From: Cenococcum geophilum 1.58
Taxonomy: Eukaryota; Ascomycota; Dothideomycetes; Gloniales; Gloniaceae
Reading direction: 5' to 3'
Assembly: GCA_001692895.1 (NCBI GenBank)
Contig: KV748220.1
Span: 186,001 to 250,000, forward strand
DNA: 64,000 bases
Positions 55,240-64,000 of the stretch are shown piece after piece. Below the pieces are notes generated by a model, which was not told the origin of the DNA, searched no databases, and worked only from the letters and a program-made list of their open reading frames with translations. Position 1 is the first letter of the stretch; each line of letters opens with the position of its first letter. The position numbers and the translations under genes were made by a program.

Positions 55240-58200
55240 AAATAAATATATGGTGCCTACTTAAGGGGATCTCTAACAAAGCTTGAGCGAACCTGTAATA
55301 GAGCCTCGCGTAATACTTCTACCACCGTTTGGTTTGAATCCTCCATATCGCTGTATTTGACAAGATACTTATAGAAGTGCCTCGCCACTCGGATGTACAC
55401 TTCATCGTCAGCCGACTATAATGATCCTATAACATGTCCAAATCCGGCCACCTGGAAGGCACTCACGAGATAGAGTGCCTTATCAGTAAAGCGCGCAGCC
55501 TTTACTTCTGCGGTCGAGCATGCTAACAGATAGGCAATCCATGCTCGCCCGAGGCTTTATTCGTTTGAAATCTGTGAAATAGTTAGCTCGTCGATAGAGA
55601 GCCCTAAGGCGTCCCTCTTCTAGAGCAGTAGGTGGCTATTAGAAGGGTTCGCCTGATCTAATAACCCGTAACACGCAAAATAAGTAATGTTAAATCGCTT
55701 TATATCTTTCAGCACGCGGTCCGTAGTGGGGCATTCTAGAGTCTCCACCATATAAATATTTCGAATAGTTTCTTGGATAGCCTCCTTCTCGCGATTAACC
55801 CTATAAAGTGGCCCATAACTAGGGGTTTCTGGCATAGCAACTACAAGAACTAAGGTTTTGCCGCTTTCAAGGTCAGTACTTCTTATTATACGTGATCTGG
55901 AATAGGTGAGTGCCTTAATTGTCGGGGTGTACAAGGGAATCGACTGGCTTAACGTATTCTTAATAGAGTCATTACCGTGATGGCCTGCAGCGTGGAAGGG
56001 TAGAGAGCTTGCGATGCCTATGCCAATCCACCATATCCGGGGAAGCTTGTCGACCGCCGATATTTCACCACCTTTCAATTTTGCGAGCACCAAGCTCACA
56101 CAATCCGTCTATAAGCCAGAGAGGAACTCAATATCATCTTCTTTACTTTCGTTCTGTTCACTTTGTATATCTCTGCCGTAATTCTTTTCATTTTTAACTG
56201 CAGCCCGGTACCTTATAAGATCTCATTAGATTCTTCTTAACGCCTTAGACTTAACTAGCTCCGGTAGTGCGATAGCGTAGATATCGGAGGTGGAAACGAT
56301 AATGGCATGGCTACTAATGTCAGTAGCATTTACAATAACAATTGGTCCTTCTCTAGCAGCATCCTTTAACTCATCCACGGTAGGCGAGAGGAGAAATTGT
56401 TCGTAGCCAGGCTACTGACGGATCTGCCCTAGGCACTCCTCTATCTCGTGAGCTGCTGCTATACGCTCTCGAACTATCTGCTCTTGAATAGCAGGTCCCT
56501 AAGCGTCGATAACTCGTGATGCCTTGAAGCGAATCGCCTCGTACGTGTTGGCCAAGCTAGGATAGTCCTTTTGTAGTTTAGACAAATCGCTTCGGCTGTT
56601 AATTAAGTATTTAAGGATAAGCCCACGTCTAAACTCTAGCTGTTGCAAAGCATTCTTAACGTTATCAACCTTTAGAGAAAGAGAGTAGGAGTTAGTAGCA
56701 AGACCTAAGGTTTGTAGAACAGTATACTGTTAATCCTTACGACTGAGATGGCGGCTGTATACGAAGGGGAGAAGTTAGACGGCATGTTGGGCGACTAAGG
56801 TGGCGCCTTCCTATTTATCGCGGTCTTAGAGCATTTATATAACGCTATATATAGCTCTAACTCAATTAATAGGAGGTAAAGTTAAATATTTAAATGAGGT
56901 TAGAAAGCAGCCTAGAGTAGCGTCTATATCGTCTAAGTTTCCTATCTACTTATATTGGCTTCTAAGTATATTCCTAAGGCCTTTTAGCCAATATGCCCGG
57001 TTAGGATAGTCTTTAGGAGTAATGGATACCGCTGCCTTTACTCTTAAAATAGCCGCTTTTAAGTTATCTATATTTCCCATCCGCTTATATTAGTAGAATA
57101 GCTTAATCCTAAGGTTGTTTAGAGGTAATGCCCGGTAAAAATGGCCTTTAGAAGTAGCGGATACCGCCTCCTTTACTCTTAAGATGGCCGCTTTTAAGTT
57201 ATCTATGTTTCCCGTCCGCTTATATTAGCTTAATAGCTTACCCCTAAGGTTATTTAAATATATTGCCCGGTAAAGATAGCCTTTAGAAGTAGCAGATACT
57301 ACCTCCTCTACTCCTAAGATAGCCGCTTCTAAGTTATCTATGTTTTCCGTCTACTTATATTAGCTTTTAAGTATAATCCTAAGGTTAATTAGCTAACCTA
57401 CCCAGTTAAAATAGTCTTTAGGAGTAGCAGATACCGTTACCTCTACTCTTAAAATAGCCGCTTCTAAGTTATTTATATTTTCCGTCCGCTTATATTAGTG
57501 TAATAATATACCTTTAAGACCGGCTAGCTGACCTACCTAGTTAGGATAGTCTTTAGGAGTAGTAGATACCGCCTCCTTTACTCTTAAAATAGCCGCTTCT
57601 AAGTTATCTATGCTTCCCGTTTATTTATATCGGCGTAATAGTATATTCCTAAGGCTGTTTAGCCAAACTGCCTAGTTAAAATAGTCTTTAGGAGTAGTAG
57701 ATACCGCCTCCTCTATTCTTAAAATAGCCGCTTCTAAGTTATCTATATCCCCTATCCGCTTATATCGACTTAATAGCTTACTCTTAAGGTTTTTTAGCCT
57801 ACCTGCCTGGTTAGAACGGTCTTTAGGAGTAGTAAACACTACTACCTCTACTCTTAAGATAGCTACTTCTAAGTTATCTATATTTCCTATCCGCTTATAT
57901 TAGCAGATTAGCTTATCCCTAAGGTTATTTAAATATATTACCCAGTTAGAATAGTCTTTAGGAGTAGTAGATACCGCCTCTTCTGCTCTTAAAATAGCCG
58001 CTTCTAAGTTATCTATATTTCCTATCCGTTTATATCAGCTTTTAAGTATATTTCTAAGGTTATCTAGATACCCTACCTGGTAAAGATAGCCTTTAGAAGT
58101 AGCAGACACCGCCTTCTTTACTCTTAAAATAGCCGCTTCTAAGTTATCTATATTTCCCGTCCGCTTATATCGGCTTTTAAGCATATTTATAAGGTTGTTT

Positions 58201-59960
58201 AGTGTAAGTACCTAGTTAGGATAATCTTTAGGAATAGTAAATACCGCTACCTCTCCTTTTAAAATAGCCTCTTCTAAGTTATCTATATTTCCCGTCCGCT
58301 TATATTAGCGAGATAGCATAATCCTAAGGTTAATTAGTATAATTGCCTAGTTAGGATAGTCTTGGGGAGTAGCAAACGCCGCCTCCTTTACTCTTAAGAT
58401 GCCCGCTTTTAAGTCATTTATATTTCCTATCCGCTTATATTAGATTCTAAGGTCACTTTTAAAGTTGCTTAACCAACCTACCTAGTTAGGATAGTCTTTG
58501 GGAATAGCAGATACCGCTACCCCTACTCTTAAAATGGCCGCTTTTAAGTTATCTATGTTTCCTATCCGTTTATATTGGCTTTTAAGTATACTCTTAAGGT
58601 TGCTTAGCCGACCTACCCGGTTAGAATAATCTTTAGGAGTAGCAGATACTACCTCCTCTACTCTTAAAATAGCCGCTTTTAAGTCATTTATATTTCCTAT
58701 CTGCTTATATTAGCCTTTAAGCTTACTCCCAAGGTTGCTTAAATATATTGCCCGGTTAAAATAGTCTTAGGGAGTAGCAGATACCGCTTCCTCTGCTCTT
58801 AAAATGGCCGCTTCTAAGTTATCTATATTTCTTATCCGCTTATATCGGTTTTTAAGTATATTTCTAAGGTTGTTTAGCCAACCTGCCTAGTTAGGATAGT
58901 CTTTAGGAGTAGTAGACACCGCCTCCTCTACTCTTAAAATAGCCGCTTTTAAGTTATCTATATTTCCCATCCGCTTATATCGGCCTTTAAGCGTACTCCT
59001 AAGGTTGCTTAAATACATTACCCGGTTAGGATAGCCTTAGAAAGTAGCAGAAACCGCTTCCTTTGCTCTTAAAATGGCCGCTTCTAAGTTATCTATATTT
59101 CTCATCCGCTTATATCGGTTTTTAAGTATATTCCTAAGGTTGTTTAGCCGACCTACCTAGTTAGAATAGTCTTTGGGAGTAGCAGACACCACCTCCTCTA
59201 CTCTTAAGATGGCCGCTTTTAAGTTATTTATATTTCCTATCCGTTTATATTAGCGGGATAGTATAACTCTAAGGTTGCTTAGCTACCTTACCTAGTTAGA
59301 ATAGTCTTCGGAAGTAGTAGATACTGCATTCTCTGCTCTTAAGATAGCTGCTTCTAAGTCATCCATATTTCCCGTTTACTTATATTAACTTAATAGCGTA
59401 TTCCCAAAGTTGTTTAGTATACCTACGCGGTTAGAATAGTCTTTAGGTATAATAGCGAGAGCTAGCTCTACCTTAGAGATCGCTTCTGCTATATTATCTT
59501 TTTTTAAGGTCCGTTTAAACCAAGCTATAAGTAACTCGTTTAGGATGTATAACTTAGTTACTAAATTAAATATGTCCCTAAATAATATTATAACTGCCTA
59601 TTTTATAGCCTAAATAGCTTTATCTAGGTCCTTAGTATTTTACGTTTAGCGAAACTAAGTTATAAGTATATGCTATAAGAGATTAACTCTCTTTTTTAGT
59701 ATCCTATTATCTCTAGCTATTATATCTATAGCTTGTTTTGCTCTTTAGATAGACTCTTTTAAGTACTCCATACTACTAGATTGCAAAAATTAGGTATGGT
59801 TTGCTTTTATAAGAATAAATAGCATAGCAGTATTATCTAATAATGGTACGCTAGTAGACAGATCTATAACTTTCCTAAAAGGTGGCTCTTTATATATTAA
59901 TTAGTTATTGATATTAAGTATATTAATTAATGTATTTAAACTTTATAAGACTGAACTTAA
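55240..59960 (-). pseudogene. TPR-CHAT protein (caspase-like peptidase)
   Basis: CHAT domains are caspase-fold peptidases, in fungi often joined to TPRs. N-terminal text (SVPLLDNTAMLFILIKANHT; SSSMEYLKES) starts near 59,950. It is followed by 19 TPR units of exactly 45 aa (135 bp, landmarks 57,041 to 59,471), e.g. YSNRVGILNNFGNTL and NIDNLEAAILRVEEAV. A linker (56,700-56,250) is almost open: LEFRRGLILKYLINSRSDLS, DYPSLANTYEAIRFKASRVI, FLLSPTVDELKDAA, GPIVIVNATDIS. The CHAT core lies at 56,099-55,240: WWIGIGIASSLPFHAAG, LVLVVAMPETPSYGPLYRV, FACYG (His of HG reads Tyr, 55,670-55,668), AYLLACSTAEVKAA (Cys at 55,520-55,518) and FQVAGFGHVIGSL. The array is full of RIP-type stops; the linker and CHAT have few. 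Broken, but near full length. Confidence 0.85.
56950..59490 (-). repeat. 19 x 135-bp tandem TPR array
   Basis: The landmark ctcttaaaat (or variants) falls at 57,041 + 135n for n = 0 to 18 without a single slip. Units differ by C/T and G/A substitutions only, as far as inspected. Confidence 0.85.
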
Positions 59961-62300
59961 TATATAAAAGTAATAGGTAAAGTAAAAATGCTTACTAAGG
60001 CAAATCCTACACTATGCCGGCTGCTGTTAAATACAGTAGGGTATGTAAGGGGTAGAGGATATATATTTATAGTTAGATATATAAACCACTTAGGAGCAAT
60101 AGCCTTATAATTAAGCTTTTACAAAAAAGAAAGCCCTAGGGCTAGATACCTAACAGCTAGCTATTTATACTTTTACCCTAATATCGCTATACAATTGTAG
60201 ATAAATAAACACTAATAGGTAGAACAGTACTAAGGTTAGGGCTTTCCTACTTAGGGTATAGCCGTATAAATAGGGCTAACCGGCTGCTACAGCCTAACTA
60301 CTATAGCCTAGCTGAAATGCCTCGCCGTATATAGCCGCGGAGCCTAGCCTAGTAAAGTCATATTCTAGACAGCTAGCGAAAAGAAGCTCACACCTCACTT
60401 TACGGACAACTGGCCAATTGTAGGTTGCGCTACTACTGCCTAATAAAAGTTTTCTGTTAGTCCTCTAAGCTTTATTATAGCGATTTAGTCTATTAATCGT
60501 ATACTTTGACTTTTCAATTTTCCTTATCTGTATATGACGAACTATTAGGCAGTACTTATTAGGTTTGACTTTTACGTAAAAGTCTAATCCCTTAAAGGAG
60601 CTGTTTAAGCTATAGAGATAATTAAGCAGTTTCTTTAGGAAGGAACAAACCCTATAGATATTATAATACCTATAGTAAGTACGCCTTCACACCTAAACTC
60701 TCGCTATTTAGCTAACACGTCTAATACGTCTGACTTATAACTAATATATACGAATGTAACCTCTAGCCTCGTAAAAATAACAGCTTAGGCAAAGCTAGGA
60801 GATTATATATATATCTATACCCCAAAAAGCATCTAGGTTATAACGCTTTATAACTAATTACTTCTTATATCGGCCCGCGATTCCTAGGTTATGTTTTAAG
60901 TAGATTCTAATTATCCAGCTATAAGGAATTTTCTCTTATATATACTGCGACGCGCGTATATAAACTAGCTAAGTACTTATATCCCAATCGCCTTCTACAG
61001 GCCATTAATAACGTAGATATCTATACCGGGTATTTGCTTAATATAACACTAAATGGCATTGGTCTAGTGGATCCTATAGCTTGTCCAGCTAACATAGCCG
61101 TAGTATTTCAACTTTTAGAGCTATTATATATGACGTGTTATCAGCCATTAACTTCCCTACCATAAGAACAGCTAGAAACACTCTACCGCCGCATTCTGGT
61201 AGGTATATCTTGTGCTCCACGCGACGAGACCCAATTAGTAACGTTGGCTTATAGTGGACTTATTAATTACAGCTTTGGGCACGACCAGCTTCACCCCCCT
61301 CTTTAGTAAAATTATTATTCGCTATATATCCAATTTCGCTTAGTTGCTACTAACTATATATAGCAATCGTAGCGAACGCCTATACTTGGTTGCAAGAACT
61401 TCAAACTTCGCGATCGGCCTTCTCCCGTAGTGTCGCGATCTTCGTTAAATATCGTAAGGTTTCCACCCGTACGATATTGCTAAATTTCATCGGCAATTGC
61501 AGAGACAGCGTTGTATTCGCGTTTTAGCGGCCACGACGGAGGCGTAGTTAAGGGGGGGAAGAGGAAGAGTACGTCTTTAATTTGATTCCCCTAGCTAACT
61601 AAGGCGATTCTCTAGGGCAACCAAAAAGGTCCTTGCGTGCAGGCATATGCGTTCGCTACAATTACTATATACAGTTGGTGGCGATTTGGCGAGCCCGCGT
61701 ACTGTAGCGAAATAAATTTTTGCTAGAGGCTGTATACGCCCCGGCTATGTATGCCGAAAGGATATACTTAGGCGAGCAAGGTGGAATGATATTTAAAAGT
61801 AGCTCCTCCTTTGCAAGTAAAACATGCAATTTGTTGTCAATCCTATCGACACAGCCTGTTTCGTGCTAGTTGTATCTCGCTATGCTAACCGTGCTCTGTT
61901 AACTACGCAGCAATTACTATTTCCTCCTCGCTCTAGCCGCCGCTAAAGAGTCTTAATAATAAGAACGACGTGCTAATATTAAAAACCGGCTAGGATTACT
62001 AGCTGGTGTTAGCCGGCTCTTAATCGTGGTTAGGTTATGCTCCTACTATTATATCTACTACGGTCATTTATAGCTTGCAACGTTATAGGCTTTATAATAT
62101 TATCGGCTCGGAAATAGCCCGGGCTCTTAGACTGGCTCTTTATAATACTTCTAAATACGTACGTTATAGTCGGTCTATACTTATAGTATATATAAAAAGT
62201 CTATAAGACTATAAGCACCACAAAGCCTTTATTGCAAGAGAAAGGCCATGATAAAATAGGAAACACTTAATCTTACAAACCCTCTATATCATTTTACTCA
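59961..62300. other. RIP-affected then lightly mutated intergenic DNA
   Basis: 59,961-61,350 is TpA-rich without a recognisable gene. From about 61,380 the sequence regains normal CpA and contains short inverted repeats (ccggctaggatt... tagccgg near 61,985-62,015). No RNA gene supported. Confidence 0.35.
60436..60552. mobile_element. 117-bp MITE with TA flanks
   Basis: ctgcctaata at the left and tattaggcag at the right are perfect inverted repeats, each flanked by TA (60,434-60,435; 60,553-60,554). Small non-autonomous element, Tc1/mariner-like by its TA target. Confidence 0.6.
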
Positions 62301-62329
62301 CTCTTTAACTGTATCTTTTGGCTCAGTTA

Positions 62330-62945
62330 GATTGTTAACATTTATAGTTTTGGATTCCCCTTCCGTAATTACGTAGATGCCGAGTTTGCCCACGACGTTG
62401 CTTGGCAAGCTGGCCCATTGGTTAGTTTTTTTATTCGCGAGCATCCTTGTCTAAGCCTTAATATCTTGTTCTTTGTCCCTATAATCTTAGTTAGTAATCT
62501 AAATGTTATAGGGTTACTATATTAGTTCGACCAGCAAACGGACGTGTTTATGATTAGCACCAATTATATATTATAACTACGTCTTCGACCGCATCTAGCC
62601 GCCATCCACTACTTTGATCTTAGACAGTCTCTTTCCCTAGGATGCCGTTTAACTTAGTCGCCTAGTCCTGTGTCCTCAGGATCTAGTATAAGACTTCTAT
62701 TAGCCTGACCCTCACTCTTTCTCCGACGACGACGACGTCATTATATAACGGCTTGAGAATTTTAAGCATATCCTCGAGCAGACAAAAGGCTTACGGCTTT
62801 ATACATTCTTATCGCAGCCTCTATATATCTTATATAATGCTTAAAATGTTTCCAGGGTCGATATATCCTCAGCGGTTTGTATTAACCGTTAACTTTAAAA
62901 CTCTAGAGAAATCTTCTAAAGGGTTTGCCACTCTTCGTCGTCTCG
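62330..62945. other. Partly readable region, no assignment
   Basis: The minus strand has fragments such as LKILKPLYNDVVVVGERVRV and VVDGGMRSKT-like text; the plus strand has a 67-codon frame (MRILSISSSRQKAYG). Either could be part of a gene, and strand could not be settled. Moderate RIP signature. Confidence 0.25.
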
Positions 62946-62952
62946 GCGATAG

Positions 62953-63372
62953 CTAGAGCGGGTAATTAGAAGGAGACAGAACGTTTATCTAGTAGTTGGC
63001 ATTAGGACTTTGACAGACGCGCGTATTAGCCAACGCGAGTCCCAGTTAGCGGGAGTTGAAGGAGCGATCTAGGTGCCTGTGACCTTGGCCGCCGCAGCGG
63101 GTGGAGTTGTTATACCCCTAGGAGATATTTTAGATGTTGGTGCTGGTATATCTCGGGAACGACGAATAGATGAAACGAAAGGCTTTATTGCGCCGGGAGA
63201 GCAAATATTTGCCGTGCAGTATAGGAAGGTAGAGTTAAGAAGGTTTTCAAGCCGAGACATTGATAATGCCTATCTTGAGTCTGGAAACCGTTGGAAAATC
63301 TACGCAGAAGGGAGAGGAGGGAAAGAAACCGCTGGGATTATTGTTGACGCAGAGGTCCATAAATACTTATAG
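62953..63372 (+). pseudogene. Conserved-looking fungal protein, function unknown
   Basis: One frame is open except for a single TAG at 63,070: RRRQNVYLVVGIRTLTDARI, SQRESQLAGVEGAI, VPVTLAAAAGGVVIPLGDIL, DVGAGISRERRIDETKGFIA, PGEQIFAVQYRKVELRRFSS, RDIDNAYLESGNRWKIYAEG and a stop at 63,372. The pattern (an YLVVGI opening, a Gly-rich middle ending in an xGxxISR, then FAVQYRKV and RWKIY) is one I associate with unnamed fungal proteins, but I cannot give a domain name. Codon use is normal and RIP changes are rare. The true start is upstream and not clear. Two other frames over 63,260-63,478 and 63,069-63,260 (minus) are shadows. Confidence 0.5.
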
Positions 63373-63768
63373 AAGAGGGACCTTGAACAAGGGTACTGCG
63401 AAAGTCTTATATTTAAGGGTAAAGTATTCCTCTATCTTTAGGCGTGCACCGGAGCTTAGTACCATTTGCTATATATAGTTTTATAACTTGACTATCCCTC
63501 TCTCTAGTAGCACGTGGCATCCCAATGTAGTGCGTGCGATAAAATGCGTGATTTTAGGAGGTGAATTTGCCTCGGATATAAAGACGCACGGCCTATATCC
63601 GGATACAATGCGGAGAGAAGAATAGTTTAATCTGTTAGGCCACCAAAATGATCAAAAAGGTCAAAATTCTAAGTATGTATTTTGAGCACACTATGAAGTA
63701 GCATCTTGTATGGATTGAGGTCGCAAAGAAAAAGGTAGATGCTTAACGGCGTAAGGAATACAATAACC

Positions 63769-63999
63769 TTAAGTATTACGCGCAATGTCTCTATCTTTGC
63801 TATAGGCAAACTGGTATATAAGCCTCTCTAAACTAGAAATATCCCCTCTTATCTCAGGACAGGGCAGCAGCGGCTTGGCTAAATGCTGAAGGTCAACCTC
63901 CGAGCTTGATATTAGAAATATTAACCTCTCCTCCACATGCTCTCTTTTAGAGATTGGTTCTGGCCAGAAAATTTCTAGTCCTTTAAGTCTAATACCGAA
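63769..63999 (-). CDS. Partial gene running off the right edge
   Basis: Minus strand, 77 codons without a stop from the window edge: FGIRLKGLEIFWPEPISKRE, HVEERLIFLISSSEVDLQHL, AKPLLPCPEIRGDISSLERL, IYQFAYSKDRDIARNT and then TAA. Beyond that stop the frame stays protein-like for about 30 codons (GYCIPYAVKHLPFSLRP), so the stop may be RIP-type. The DNA here is lightly mutated. The family is not recognised; the start lies outside the window. 63,480-63,768 otherwise shows nothing. Confidence 0.4.
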   Translation of the reverse strand, partial: FGIRLKGLEIFWPEPISKREHVEERLIFLISSSEVDLQHLAKPLLPCPEIRGDISSLERLIYQFAYSKDRDIARNT

Positions 64000-64000
64000 C

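Noticed and set aside
61055-61130. tRNA-like ggtctagtgg sequence
   Set aside because: No T-arm consensus, anticodon stem or acceptor pairing could be found downstream.
1-64000. Alternative genetic code with TAG/TAA read as Gln
   Set aside because: Stops also replace Trp codons, lightly mutated genes use CAA/CAG normally, and CpA depletion extends through noncoding DNA; RIP explains all of it.

Overview
This looks like an accessory region of a filamentous ascomycete (Pezizomycotina) genome that has been heavily altered by repeat-induced point mutation (RIP). Over most of the window CpA/TpG is scarce and TpA is very common. Recognisable protein frames are broken mainly where Gln (CAA, CAG) or Trp (TGG) would be expected, giving TAA or TAG. 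Short GT-AG introns (45-67 nt), HET, Clr5, FunK1, DUF6594, patatin-NB-ARC-TPR and TPR-CHAT genes, and Tad1-like LINEs all point to this group of fungi. I found no rRNA, tRNA, CRISPR array or housekeeping gene.

Layout. 1-14.7 kb: strongly mutated DNA with a 17-bp minisatellite (2.78-3.44 kb), a duplicated segment (3.64 and 6.74 kb), a minus-strand Ser/Thr protein kinase remnant (9.0-10.8 kb), and unidentified minus-strand coding remnants, one of them between inverted TTTAC-rich repeats (11.3-13.0 kb). 14.68-17.4 kb: a Clr5-domain gene with two introns and 11 TPR units. 18.1-19.4 kb: a 1.3-kb repeat unit ending in a LINE 3' end, repeated at 42.7-44.0 kb. 19.42-26.76 kb: a 7.3-kb stretch bounded by long terminal inverted repeats, holding a HET fragment, several MITE-like elements and a patatin-NB-ARC-TPR gene. 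27.2-33.4 kb: minisatellites on both sides of a FunK1-type kinase remnant. 33.39-42.71 kb: a giant inverted repeat. Its 3-kb arms each hold an NLR fragment (winged-helix plus TPR) and a DUF6594 membrane-protein remnant, and its ends carry the same terminal motif as the 7.3-kb element. 44.0-53.1 kb: two LINE remnants, a possible PD-(D/E)XK-like gene and unidentified coding remnants. 53.1-64 kb: two TPR fragments, a 4.7-kb TPR-CHAT gene with 19 repeats in exact 135-bp register, and lightly mutated DNA with two partial genes at the right edge.

How the parts fit. Most recognised host genes belong to families tied to fungal non-self recognition, programmed cell death or STAND/NLR signalling (HET, patatin-NB-ARC-TPR, NB-ARC/TPR fragments, TPR-CHAT), or to families that expand with them (Clr5, FunK1, DUF6594). 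Several lie inside inverted-repeat units, so the region reads as an NLR graveyard in which transposon-like ends and RIP have shaped the gene set. Mutation load is uneven. Unique enzymatic domains (CHAT, patatin, Clr5) are nearly readable, while the tandem TPR arrays and multi-copy segments are saturated with RIP-type changes.

Limits. Identifications rest on reading motifs by eye; no search was run. Boundaries of mutated genes are approximate.
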